Positions 45,181-55,100 of a stretch of DNA of 64,000 nucleotides are shown in pieces (the stretch's first letter is position 1; every line of letters starts with the position of its first letter). Below the pieces are notes generated by a model that saw only the letters and a list, made by a program, of their open reading frames with translations, was not told the DNA's origin and ran no database searches. Source of the DNA: Pseudomonas sp. NC02 (GTDB lineage Bacteria; Pseudomonadota; Gammaproteobacteria; Pseudomonadales; Pseudomonadaceae); the NCBI RefSeq assembly GCF_002874965.1, contig NZ_CP025624.1:3534001-3598000 (forward strand). The letters run 5' to 3'. The position numbers and the translations under genes are program-made.

Positions 45181-46383
45181 TTGTCCAACCAAACCCCTCA
45201 ACCGGCTCCGCCCTCCCGCGCCTTGCGCTGGGCGGTGGGCGGCTCGGTGGTCGTGATGATCGCCGCCGGTGGCCTGTTCTACTACGCCTCGCAACTGGCC
45301 GCCTCCAAGCGCCAGGCCAACCACGATGAAATCGCCGTCACCATCCACGCCCACAGCTGCGAGCCGAATGCGCTGACGGTGCCGGCGGGACGCGCCAGCT
45401 TCCGCATCATCAACCGCTCGGACCGTGCCGTGGAATGGGAAATCCTCGACGGCGTGCTGGTGGTCGAAGAGCGCGAGAACATCGCCCCGGGCCTGAGCCA
45501 GGTGATCAACGCCAACCTGCTGCCCGGCGACTACCAGATCACCTGCGGCCTGCTGAGCAACCCGCGTGGCACCTTGAAGGTGACACCGACTGCCGAGTCT
45601 GACGCCCAAGCCAAGGCCAAGCCGTCGATGGTCGCGTTTATCGGCCCGCTGTCGGAGTTCCGCGTGTACCTGAGCAGCCAGGGTAGCGCCCTGGTCAAGG
45701 CCGTTACCGCGCTGGACCAAGCCATCGAAGCCGGCGACCTCGCCCAGGCCCAGGCGCTTTACGTACCGGCCCGCGAGGCTTACCAGCGCCTGGCCCCGGC
45801 CTCGCAACGCCTGGCGGAACTGGACAACGCGATCAACGCCCGCGCCGACTACTTTGAAAAGCGCGAGCAGGACCCGGCCTTCAGCGGCTTCCACCGTCTC
45901 GAATACGGCCTGTTCCAGCAACGCAATCTCGACGGCCTGGCGCCGATTGCCCAGCGCCTGGTCACCGACGTCACCAGCCTCAAGCAACAGCTGCTGGCCC
46001 AGTCGCTGCCGCCGGAGCAACTGGTGAGCATCGTGGTGCGCAACCTCAACAGCCTGGCCGACGTACGTGCCGCCAGCGGTGAGGAAGAACGCTACAGCCA
46101 TACCGACCTCAACGGCTTCGCCGCCAACCTGGACGCCGCCCGCAAAGTGGTCGACCTGATGCGCCCGCTGCTGACCAAATCTGCCGCGCAATTGCTGCCG
46201 GGGATCGACAGCGCGATCAACGCCCTCGATGCCGAACTCAACGGTTTGAAAGTCGATGGCCGCTACGCCTCGTATGACAGCGTTACCGCCGATCAGCGCA
46301 AGCAGATCGCCGACAAGGCCAAGGCTCTGGCCGTTGCACTCGATGGAATCGACCCCGCCCTTGGCCTTTCCGGCCTGAAGTGA
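45181..46383 (+). CDS. efeO: EfeO, membrane-anchored cupredoxin-M75 iron-binding protein
   Basis: A 400-residue periplasmic protein: N-terminal membrane helix (residues about 17-37), a cupredoxin-like domain (IHAHSCEPNALTVPAG) and an M75/imelysin domain with the HxxE metal motif (GFHRLEYGLF). It is thought to bind iron and pass it to EfeU. The start is TTG at 45181 with AAGGA 7 bases before it. It begins 10 bases after efeU. Confidence 0.92.
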   Translation: MSNQTPQPAPPSRALRWAVGGSVVVMIAAGGLFYYASQLAASKRQANHDEIAVTIHAHSCEPNALTVPAGRASFRIINRSDRAVEWEILDGVLVVEERENIAPGLSQVINANLLPGDYQITCGLLSNPRGTLKVTPTAESDAQAKAKPSMVAFIGPLSEFRVYLSSQGSALVKAVTALDQAIEAGDLAQAQALYVPAREAYQRLAPASQRLAELDNAINARADYFEKREQDPAFSGFHRLEYGLFQQRNLDGLAPIAQRLVTDVTSLKQQLLAQSLPPEQLVSIVVRNLNSLADVRAASGEEERYSHTDLNGFAANLDAARKVVDLMRPLLTKSAAQLLPGIDSAINALDAELNGLKVDGRYASYDSVTADQRKQIADKAKALAVALDGIDPALGLSGLK

Positions 46384-46397
46384 AGACGACCGTAGAC

Positions 46398-47705
46398 ATG
46401 AGTGATTCAGAACAATTTTCCGCCCAGCGTCGTCGTGTATTGCTGGGTATGGCCGCCACTGGCGCGGCCATTGCCGGCAGCAGCCTGAGCTGCCCGGCAA
46501 TGGCTGCCAACGCGGCGGCACAGGTGACCACCGCGCCAAGCAGTGAAAAGACCCAGGACCACCACGATTTCCATGGCAAGCACCAGACCGGCATCGTCAC
46601 TCCGCGCCCGGCCTGCGGCATGTTGGTGGCATTCGACGTGTTGGCCAGCGACCGCGAGGACCTGGAGCGGCTGTTCCGCACCCTGAACGAGCGCATCGCA
46701 TTCCTGATGACCGGCGGCACCGTGGTGCAAGTCGACCCGAAACTGCCCCCCACCGACTCCGGCATCCTCGGCCCGGTGGTGACACCGGACAACCTGACCA
46801 TCACCGTATCGGTGGGCGAGTCGCTGTTCGACGAACGCTTCGGCCTGGCCGCGGCCAAGCCCAAGCGCCTAATCCGCATGGTCGGTTTCCCCAACGATGC
46901 ACTGGAACCGGCGCAGTGCCACGGCGACCTGAGCCTGCAGTTCAGCTCCAACACCCCGGACACCAACATCCACGCCCTGCGCGATATCGTGAAAAACCTG
47001 CCGGACCTGCTGCTGGTGCGCTGGAAGCAGGAAGGCAGCGTGCCGCCCCAGGCCCCTGCCCGCCCCGGCGAGCCGGCGCAAAGCGCGCGCAACTTCCTCG
47101 GTTTTCGCGACGGTTCGGCCAACCCGAACTCCAACGACAACAAGGCGATGGATCAGATTGTGTGGGTCCAGCCAGGCAGCGACGAACCGGCCTGGGCCGC
47201 CAACGGCAGCTACCAGGCGGTGCGGATCATCCGCAACTTCGTCGAACGCTGGGACCGCACCCCGCTGCAAGAGCAAGAAAGCATCATTGGCCGGATCAAG
47301 ACCAGTGGCGCGCCCATGGATGGCCAGAAAGAAACCCAGGTCCCGGACTACAGCAAGGACCCGGAAGGCAAGTTGACCAAGCTCGATGCCCACATCCGCC
47401 TGGCCAACCCGCGTACTGCACAGACCCAGGCCAACCTGATCCTGCGCCGGCCGTTCAACTACTCCAACGGCGTCAACAAAAACGGTCAGCTGGACATGGG
47501 GCTGTTGTTCATCTGCTACCAGGCTGACCTGGAGAAAGGCTTTATCAGCGTGCAAACCCGGCTCAACGGCGAGCCCCTGGAGGAATACCTGAAGCCGGTC
47601 GGCGGCGGTTACTTCTTCACCTTGCCAGGCGTCACCGGGGCCCAGGATTTCATCGGGCGCACGCTGCTTGATGCGACACATCCACAAACCACTGCCAAAA
47701 CCTAA
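46398..47705 (+). CDS. efeB: EfeB, DyP-type heme peroxidase (Tat-exported)
   Basis: A 435-residue DyP-type peroxidase with a Tat signal (QRRRVLLGMAATGAAIAGS) and the GxxDG motif (GFRDGS). EfeB oxidises Fe(II) or heme-iron in the periplasm to feed EfeUO. The ATG at 46398 was chosen because the upstream frame overlaps the efeO stop. It lies 14 bases after efeO. Confidence 0.92.
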   Translation: MSDSEQFSAQRRRVLLGMAATGAAIAGSSLSCPAMAANAAAQVTTAPSSEKTQDHHDFHGKHQTGIVTPRPACGMLVAFDVLASDREDLERLFRTLNERIAFLMTGGTVVQVDPKLPPTDSGILGPVVTPDNLTITVSVGESLFDERFGLAAAKPKRLIRMVGFPNDALEPAQCHGDLSLQFSSNTPDTNIHALRDIVKNLPDLLLVRWKQEGSVPPQAPARPGEPAQSARNFLGFRDGSANPNSNDNKAMDQIVWVQPGSDEPAWAANGSYQAVRIIRNFVERWDRTPLQEQESIIGRIKTSGAPMDGQKETQVPDYSKDPEGKLTKLDAHIRLANPRTAQTQANLILRRPFNYSNGVNKNGQLDMGLLFICYQADLEKGFISVQTRLNGEPLEEYLKPVGGGYFFTLPGVTGAQDFIGRTLLDATHPQTTAKT

Positions 47706-47732
47706 AACAAACCCCAGAGCGGAAATCGTCCC

Positions 47733-48551
47733 ATGAAGAAGTCGTCTCTCGCATTGTCGTTGTTAATGAGCCTTTCGCCGCTGGCCGCCTTCGCCGCCAC
47801 CGCGCCGCTGGACCTGGTAGGGCCGGTGTCGGACTACAAGATTTACGTCACCGAAGAAATCGGCGAGCTGGTCACCCAGACCCAGGCGTTCACCGACGCC
47901 GTGAAAAAAGGCGACCTGGCGACCGCCAAGAAGCTGTACGCGCCAACCCGCGTGCACTATGAGTCGATCGAGCCGATCGCCGAACTGTTCAGCGACCTCG
48001 ACGCCTCCATCGACTCCCGTGTGGACGACCACGAGAAAGGCGTGAAAGCCGAAGACTTCACCGGCTTCCACCGCATCGAGTACAGCCTGTTCTCCGAGAA
48101 CACCACCAAAGGCCTCGACGCCCTGGCGGACAAGCTCAACAGCGACGTACTGGACCTGAAAACCCGCGTGGACGGCCTGACCTTCCCGCCGGAAAAAGTC
48201 GTGGGTGGTGCTGCTGCCCTGCTGGAAGAAGTGGCCGCGACGAAGATCTCCGGTGAAGAAGATCGCTACAGCCACACCGACCTGTATGACTTCCAGGGCA
48301 ACATCGACGGCGCGAAGAAAATCGTCGACCTGTTCCGTCCGCAGATCGAGAAGCAGGACAAGGCCTTCGTCGCCAAAGTCGACAAGAACTTCGCCACCGT
48401 GGACAAGATCCTGGCCAAGTACAAAACCAAGGATGGCGGTTTCGAGACCTACGACAAGGTCAAGGAAGCCGACCGCAAAGCCCTGGTTGGCCCGGTCAAT
48501 ACCCTGGCGGAAGACCTGTCCACACTGCGTGGCAAGCTTGGCTTGAACTGA
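47733..48551 (+). CDS. efeM: EfeM/AlgP7-type M75 periplasmic iron-binding protein
   Basis: A 272-residue protein with a cleavable signal peptide ([21 protein letters not shown]) and a single M75/imelysin domain with HxxE ([10 protein letters not shown]). It lacks the cupredoxin domain of EfeO. Its M75 domain resembles that of EfeO two genes upstream, so the operon carries two forms of the component. It lies 27 bases after efeB, probably in the same transcript. Confidence 0.9.
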   Translation: MKKSSLALSLLMSLSPLAAFAATAPLDLVGPVSDYKIYVTEEIGELVTQTQAFTDAVKKGDLATAKKLYAPTRVHYESIEPIAELFSDLDASIDSRVDDHEKGVKAEDFTGFHRIEYSLFSENTTKGLDALADKLNSDVLDLKTRVDGLTFPPEKVVGGAAALLEEVAATKISGEEDRYSHTDLYDFQGNIDGAKKIVDLFRPQIEKQDKAFVAKVDKNFATVDKILAKYKTKDGGFETYDKVKEADRKALVGPVNTLAEDLSTLRGKLGLN

Positions 48552-48565
48552 TCCAGACGCTGCAT

Positions 48566-48593
48566 GCTCTCGCCCGGCCTGCCGGGCGAGAGC
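48566..48593. terminator. Bidirectional hairpin between efeM and pchA
   Basis: GCTCTCGCCCGGC-CT-GCCGGGCGAGAGC is a perfect 13-base-pair stem in the 47-base gap between the convergent efe and pch operons. There is no long T-run on either side. Confidence 0.6.
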
Positions 48594-48598
48594 CTTCC

Positions 48599-50008
48599 TC
48601 AGGCTGACGCCACCTGCACTCCGTCCGAAGGCCGCAAGGCATCGCGGATAGTCCGCAGCTTCAAGCACGTTTCCTCGTACTCACTCCCGGGATCCGACTC
48701 GGCGACAATGCCGCAGCCGGCGAACAGGTGCGCCTCACAGCCTCTGATCAACGCCGAGCGCAACGCCACGGCAAATTCACCATCACCCTGCGCATTCATC
48801 CAGCCCACTGGCGCTGCGTACCAGCCACGGTCGAGCTGCTCGTGCTCTCGGATATAGGCCATCGCCTCACGTCGCGGCAAGCCACCCACCGCCGGCGTCG
48901 GGTGCAGGGCCTGCACCAGTTGCAGCAATTGCACCTGGGGATGCAAGCGGCCCATCACCGGCGTCAACAGGTGCTGCACGTTGGCCAGCCGGTGCAACTG
49001 CGGCTGGCTGGCAATGTCGAGCATCGCGCAATAGGGCTGCAATGCTTCGCGCAGGGTTTGAACCACCAGGGTGTGTTCGTGGCGGTCCTTGGGGCTGTCC
49101 ATCAAGGCCTGGCCAAGTTCGGCATCGTGCTGCTCGTGACGACCACGCGGGCAAGTACCGGCCAACGCCACCGTGTTCAGCGTGCCACGAGTCACCCGCA
49201 CCAGCCGCTCCGGCGTTGCGCCGAGAAAGCAGCTGTCACCACGGCTGAACGCAAACAGGTACGCCTGGGGATAGGCCGCCTTGAGGTTTTCCAGCAGCGG
49301 GCCACAGGGGATCGTCCGTGAGGTGGTCAACCGCACTTCGCGGGCCAGCACCACCTTGCGCAGGTCGCCGGCGTTGATGCGCTGCACGGCCGTCGCCACG
49401 GTGTCTTGCCATTGCTGCGCGCTGATGGTGTTTTCGTCGCTCGGTGTGCCGAGGGGAATCTCCTGGCGTGGCGCACTGGCGTAGCGGGACAGAAGCAACG
49501 TCCACTGGGTTTCCAGGCTCTGGGCGCAACGTACCGCGTCCGCCCCGGGCTCCAGCCACTGGCTGAAGATCACATGATGTTGCTCGGCTTCCCGCAGCAG
49601 CAGGATGCGCGGCAGCACCAGGGAGGTGGCGGCGAATGACTGCCATTTGAGCGAGCGTGGGCCCTTCGGGTCAAACGCAAAGCCGCCACACAGCAACGGC
49701 TGGCGCGGCCCCACCTGATGGGCCTGGCTGAGCAACGCCTGCCACGCCAGGGCACTGGCGTTGAAGCGGTCATCGGCCCCGGGGCTGATTTCCTCGGTAC
49801 AACCAAAGCCGGCCATGGCCAGTGCGCCCCGGTCACTTGACCAGAACAGGCTTTGCCCGAGTACCTGGCGGTTGGCGGCAAATAACCGCAGCGGGTCCAG
49901 GCGCTCCGAGGCCAGGCTGAACACCACCAGCACTGCGCCGCCCTTCTCGCGCGCCAGGCGTTCGCCCTCGGTCAGCGCCTGAAGCAATCCCGGCAGACGT
50001 TCACTCAT
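48599..50008 (-). CDS. pchA: PchA, isochorismate synthase (salicylate pathway)
   Basis: A 469-residue chorismate-binding enzyme that isomerises chorismate to isochorismate. Signature segments are GATPERLVRVTRGTLNTVALAGT and KVVLAREV. The start is the ATG at 50008, which overlaps pchB by 8 bases; the frame upstream is a shadow. Together with PchB it makes the salicylate that starts the siderophore. Last gene of the operon. Confidence 0.93.
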   Translation of the reverse strand: MSERLPGLLQALTEGERLAREKGGAVLVVFSLASERLDPLRLFAANRQVLGQSLFWSSDRGALAMAGFGCTEEISPGADDRFNASALAWQALLSQAHQVGPRQPLLCGGFAFDPKGPRSLKWQSFAATSLVLPRILLLREAEQHHVIFSQWLEPGADAVRCAQSLETQWTLLLSRYASAPRQEIPLGTPSDENTISAQQWQDTVATAVQRINAGDLRKVVLAREVRLTTSRTIPCGPLLENLKAAYPQAYLFAFSRGDSCFLGATPERLVRVTRGTLNTVALAGTCPRGRHEQHDAELGQALMDSPKDRHEHTLVVQTLREALQPYCAMLDIASQPQLHRLANVQHLLTPVMGRLHPQVQLLQLVQALHPTPAVGGLPRREAMAYIREHEQLDRGWYAAPVGWMNAQGDGEFAVALRSALIRGCEAHLFAGCGIVAESDPGSEYEETCLKLRTIRDALRPSDGVQVASA

Positions 50009-50315
50009 GCTCCGCTCCTTGATGCTGCTGGCGCCAGTGGCGCACTTGCTGGTCGATATTCCATTGGATGATCTGCGCAAACAGCGGGACCACGAACATC
50101 GGGTCCAACCCTTCGCGCTCGGCCCAGCGGCGGCGATGGGGCAGCATGGCGGCCACCCGCTCGGGGGCGGCGATGCTGGCTTCGTCAGGCTTGAACTGCG
50201 CCGCAGCTTTCACATAGGCCAACCGCTGGCCGAGAGCGCGGATGATCTGTTCGTCCAACGTGTCGATACCCAGGCGGACGTCTTCCAGCCCGCTGCACTG
50301 CTCAGGTGTTTTCAT
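50001..50315 (-). CDS. pchB: PchB, isochorismate-pyruvate lyase
   Basis: A 104-residue AroQ-fold enzyme that splits isochorismate to salicylate and pyruvate; P. aeruginosa PchB has 101 residues. The family segment LGIDTLDEQIIRALGQRLAYVKAAA is present with its catalytic basic residues. GGAG stands 6 bases before the ATG. It begins 12 bases after pchC and overlaps pchA. Confidence 0.93.
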   Translation of the reverse strand: MKTPEQCSGLEDVRLGIDTLDEQIIRALGQRLAYVKAAAQFKPDEASIAAPERVAAMLPHRRRWAEREGLDPMFVVPLFAQIIQWNIDQQVRHWRQQHQGAEHE

Positions 50316-50327
50316 AGGATTCTCCGG

Positions 50328-51107
50328 TCATGGGGTCGACGGCCAGCACTGCCACGCCGGTTCGGCGGGGCTGCCCAGCAACAGTTCCAGGTGCTCGATC
50401 AGGTCGGCCTGGCTGTCGCGCAGGTAAAAATGCCCGCCGTTGAAGGTTCGAAAGTCGGTGACCTGGCGCGTCACTTCCGACCAGGCATGGGCTTCCTCCC
50501 GATCGACTTCGCGGTCGGTGCTGCCCAGGCATACGCTCACGGGCACGTCCAGCAGCTCGCTGATATCGCCGCAGTAGTTTTCGATCAGGCGGTAATCATT
50601 GCGCAATGCGGGCAGGTAAAGTGCCTGCATCTCGGGTTCGTCCAGGGGTGATGGCGCACCACCCGACAGGCGCCGCACATCCGCCAGCAGACCGGCATCC
50701 GGGCCCTGGTGCAATTGGCTGTGACGTTGCCGGTGAGGGGCCGGATGGGCGGAGACGATCAGCCGTTGCAGGTCCTTGCCCTGGCGGTTCAGGCGCCGCG
50801 TCACCTCATAGGCCAGCGCCGCACCCATGCTGTGGCCGAACAGCACCAGCGGCCGGTCGGACAGGTCCCACAGCGCCCGGGTAATAGTGCCCGCCATCCA
50901 TTCCAGGCTGCCGGGCCAGGTTTCACTCAGGCGCTCTTCGCGGCCGGGGTATTGCACGCTGACCAGTTCGATGTCAGCCGGCAACAGTGCCTGCCAACCG
51001 CTGAAAAATCCCGCGCTGCCGCCGGCGTGGGGCAGGCAGACCAATCGGCAACGCGGCGTTTGATGCTGCGGGTAACGTCGCAGCCATGGGCTGGGGATTT
51101 TCTTCAT
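50328..51107 (-). CDS. pchC: PchC, editing type-II thioesterase
   Basis: A 259-residue alpha/beta hydrolase with the GHSMGA nucleophile elbow and a C-terminal catalytic His (GGHFYL). It clears wrongly loaded carrier domains of the PchE-PchF line. Its ATG overlaps the pchK stop as ATGA. Confidence 0.92.
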   Translation of the reverse strand: MKKIPSPWLRRYPQHQTPRCRLVCLPHAGGSAGFFSGWQALLPADIELVSVQYPGREERLSETWPGSLEWMAGTITRALWDLSDRPLVLFGHSMGAALAYEVTRRLNRQGKDLQRLIVSAHPAPHRQRHSQLHQGPDAGLLADVRRLSGGAPSPLDEPEMQALYLPALRNDYRLIENYCGDISELLDVPVSVCLGSTDREVDREEAHAWSEVTRQVTDFRTFNGGHFYLRDSQADLIEHLELLLGSPAEPAWQCWPSTP

Positions 51108-52192
51108 AACACGCCCTCCTCCAGTTCAGTGGTGACGTGGATCCGGGTCTGCGGCAACCAGCGCAGCACCTGGCGCAAGCAGTCATCGGCGTCCATCACC
51201 TGGGCAGCGTAGTGCGTGCCTTCGGGCAGTTTGGCCAGTTGCAGGGCGCAGATTGCCGCCACTGTGCCGGTCAACGCCGAGCCGTCGGCGGCACGCAACC
51301 AGGCGGTGGCCTGCTGCGGTTCGCCGTGTTGCAGGCCTGCCATTTCGACTGCGAGCAACTGGTAAGGCGTGCGCCCTGCCAGGTCCAGCGCACTGGCCTG
51401 TACCAGGGCGGCAATGTTCTCTGCCGTGTGTCGCAGAGCCGGTGGCGAGCCCTGAATGCGCCCGAGTGCGGCCCGCAGGTGGCCGCCGTCGAACAGGTTG
51501 TAGGCCTGGGCTTCGCGCACCCGCAAGTCAGTAAACAAGCGCTGTTGCTCAGTGGTTAGATACGGGTGGGCCGTTACGGGACCGCCCACCAGCCAGGGCC
51601 GCTCGAAGTGTTCATCGACGAGTACGGCGGACTTGATTGCACGGCCATCGCACCAGCCCATCGAGGCCTGGCCATAGCCGTTGCCGAGGCTCAATAGAAA
51701 GTCCTCGGCCGCCGTTGTCGACAACCGCCCAAGTCCGACGGCATAGCAATGCACGGCATCGACGCGCTCGAACGACGCCGCAAGCACCTTGGGAAACAAC
51801 CCCGACAGCCCGGGCAACATGCCGGCTGATAACACCACACGACGACCCGGCGGCAACTGAGCGGGCAGCAGCTGATGCAGCGGATCATCGCCGCCGACAT
51901 CGATGTAATCGGCGCCACTGGCCAAAGCGGCCAGCGCCACCCGGTCGAGCACCTGGTAGCTGGGGCCCGCGCAATTGATCAGCAGGTCGCAGCCGCTGCA
52001 AAACGCCGCCAGGCTTTGGGCGTCCCACAGGTCCACTTCACGGATCTCGGCCTGCCCGTTCAACTCGCCGTCGTTAAAACGCTGCCCTTGCCCAGGGTCG
52101 CGACCGCCCAGGCGCAAGCGGCAATGACCGACCAGCACCCGCGCAACCTGCCGACCGACATGCCCATAGCCGCCTATAATCCCGACTCTCAC
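51104..52192 (-). CDS. pchK: PchK, thiazoline reductase of enantio-pyochelin synthesis
   Basis: A 362-residue saccharopine-dehydrogenase-like NADPH enzyme (N-terminal Rossmann GIIGGYGHVGRQVARVL, then DLLINCAGPSYQ and ADYIDVGGDD). It replaces the Gfo/Idh-type PchG of P. aeruginosa and would reduce one thiazoline ring to thiazolidine with the stereochemistry of enantio-pyochelin. The start is a GTG at 52192 that overlaps the pchF stop (GTGA); the longer frame from 52306 is inside pchF. Confidence 0.9.
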   Translation of the reverse strand: MRVGIIGGYGHVGRQVARVLVGHCRLRLGGRDPGQGQRFNDGELNGQAEIREVDLWDAQSLAAFCSGCDLLINCAGPSYQVLDRVALAALASGADYIDVGGDDPLHQLLPAQLPPGRRVVLSAGMLPGLSGLFPKVLAASFERVDAVHCYAVGLGRLSTTAAEDFLLSLGNGYGQASMGWCDGRAIKSAVLVDEHFERPWLVGGPVTAHPYLTTEQQRLFTDLRVREAQAYNLFDGGHLRAALGRIQGSPPALRHTAENIAALVQASALDLAGRTPYQLLAVEMAGLQHGEPQQATAWLRAADGSALTGTVAAICALQLAKLPEGTHYAAQVMDADDCLRQVLRWLPQTRIHVTTELEEGVL

Positions 52193-55100
52193 GCCGCCAC
52201 CTGCGCCAGCCGTTCGAACGCGCGGGCCACGGCTTCGACCTGGGGGCTCTGCATGCAGCTGAAGTGGTCGCCCGGCACGTCCACCACCTGCAATTCGCCA
52301 AGGCACAGGGCCTGCCAGTATTGGCTCATGTCGCGGTGCATGCCGGGCAGTACCTGGACTTCACCGCACTGGCGGATAAACACCATGTCACCGTCGTAAG
52401 GCGTGGCCTGATGCAAGGCGACGGCGGCCAGGCTGTGGCGCAGCACCTGCAGTTGCTCGCGCAGCCAGTCCAGGTCGCTCAGTTGCGAGCCGGCGTGGCG
52501 CATCGCGTCTGCAATTACCTGCAAGCGCTCATCTGCCGACTTGGATGCCAGGGCCCGCAGGCAGGCCAGGGCCGTGGCACAGTCGGGCTCATCCTGCAGC
52601 GCCAGCAACGCACCTTGGGGCACGCGGCCCGGAGTTTGGCGCAGCACCTTGGCAATCGCCCGCTCCATCGCCTGTTCATCCACCGGGTAACCCAGGGTGT
52701 GCGGGTCGGCCTGCATCACGCGGGCGAACACGTACTCCGCCAGCAGGTCATCCTCGATCATGAACGGCACGCGGTAGCTGCTGATCACTGTCAGTTGCAG
52801 CACCTCGATGTCCCTCGCCGCGAGGCATGACGCCAGCTCCGTCGCCAGCAACCCGCCGAGGCAATAACCGACGATGCTCACCTGGCGCCGGCCTTCGGCG
52901 TGCAAGGTGTCGGCATAACGCTCGGCCAGTTCACGAATCGCCGTAGCCGGTGCCAGAGCCAGGTAACCCGGTACATCATTGAGCACCAGCCCCTCCAGTG
53001 GCGCTTCTTCCCCGAGTGCAGCAAACAGCGCGCGATACGGTGCCAGGGTGCCGCTGCCATCATGGACAAAGATCCGCGCCGGGCCTTGCGCCTCCTCACG
53101 AATCCGCACCAGCGGCGACAGGCTCTCGCTGCCCTGCCCCCGCAGGTAATCCGCCAGGGCCGCAACGGTGGGCTGGTTGATCAACTGGCGCAGCAAATCC
53201 CCCCAGGGCACATTACGGGCCTGGGGCAGGCTTTCCCGCAGGCGACCAACCACCTGCGCCACCAGCAATGAATCACCGCCCAACTCAAAGAAGCCCTGTT
53301 CACGGCCCACACTGGGCACCCGCAACAGGGTTTGCCAGACCTCTGCGATACTGCGCTCCAGCGCATCCAGCGGTGCAGCCCCGCTGTTGGCCTGTTGCGT
53401 GGCCTGGGCCATGCCGAGGTTGGCCAACGCCTGGCGGTCGACTTTGCCGTTGACCGTCAGCGGCATTTCATCCAGTACCCGCCACTCGGTGGGTACCATG
53501 TAATCCGGCAGGCGCTGGCCCAGATGCGCGCGCAACGCCTCCGGCTCAAGGGTCTGGCGCTCGGTCTTGAAGCGCGTGATGAACAGGTGCTGGCCGATCT
53601 GTGACATCGCATCGTCAGCTGCCGGCATGCACAGCGGCGTCTGCGCGCCGGCTTCCTGCAACAGTTGCTGCCACTGCTCGCGGCGGATGAACGTGGTGTC
53701 CTGCTCGGCGCGGAAATCCTCGAACGCGGTCAGGCCCTCCTTGAACTCCATGGACGCCATGATCTGGTAGGTGTCGCGGGTGGCTTCGATAAAGATCAGC
53801 CAGCCGCCGGGGGCGAGCATTTCCCGCAGCCGGGCGAGTACCTGGCTGGCATGCCGCGAGTTGTGCAGCACGTTGGCACACAGAATCACATCCAGGGAGT
53901 TGGCGGCGATGCCTTGGGCCCAGTGGTCGAGGTTCAGGTCAAACAGCCCGTAGCTGACCCACGGAAACTCGACGAAATGCTCCCGCGCTTCGTTGAGGAA
54001 AAACTGCGACAGGTCGGTGAACTGGTAGTCCACCGCCAAGCCGTCCAGGGCCGGAATCAGGTCGGCACTGGTGCCGCCCACGCCTGCGCCGATTTCCAGC
54101 AACTGCAGACGCCAGCCCGCCGGTTGCAGTGCGGCGATTTCCTGCACCGCCGCACACACCGCCTGGTTCAGGTACTGGCTGATCAGGTTCTTGCGATAGG
54201 CGCCTTCGGCGGTGTCGGTACGGCCTTCGGGAAACAGCAAGTGCAACGGGTCGAGCCGGTCGCTCATCAGGGCAGGCAATTGCTCCTGGCTTTCCCGCAG
54301 GTAGCGCAGCACTTCACCGCCCCAGCCCACACTCGGTTCCAGCGCCTCGATGCGCTGCCACAGCTGACGGTATTCAGCACCCGAGACCCGCAGTGACGAA
54401 TAGGCGCCGGTGCCTGGGTTGCGGTCTACCAGTTGTTCGCGATGCAGCGCTTGCAGCCAGCGGCGGATCAGCCGTTCGTTGCGTGGCGCCACTTCGCACA
54501 GGCTCATGATCTGGGCCAGGTCGTGCTCGACGCCCGGTTGATCAAACAGCCCCGGGCGTTGCAGGGCCAGGCCCATGGAGAGCAACGCGGCACGCTCGAC
54601 GCAATCGGACATCTGCGTAATCAGCGCTTCCGTCAGTTGGCCTTTCACGCCGTTGGCCGCCGCCAAGGCGTTGGGTGCCAACCGGGTCGGCCAAGGCAAT
54701 GGAGTATCACGCAAAGTCCCGCGCACGCAGGCCTGCAAACGCCGCTCGAACGCGCCCTCGCCCGCAGCGACCACCACGGCCGATTCGACATGAGGATGAC
54801 TGAGCAAGGCACTTTCGACTTCCGCCAACTCGATGCGATGCCCGCGAACCTTGACCTGGAAATCCTCACGGCCAAGGAACTCAATCAACCCGCTTTCAAG
54901 GTAGCGCCCCAGGTCGCCGGTGCGGTACAGCCGCTCGCCGCTGTGGGCATGCTCGATAAAACGCTCGGCGGTTTTCTCCGCGTCCCCCAGGTACCCCATC
55001 GCCAACCCCGTGCCGGCGATGAACAGCTCACCGGCAACGCCTTGCGGGCGATCGCGGCCTTGTTCGTCGAGCACCATGAAGCGTTGATTGGCCAGCGGCG

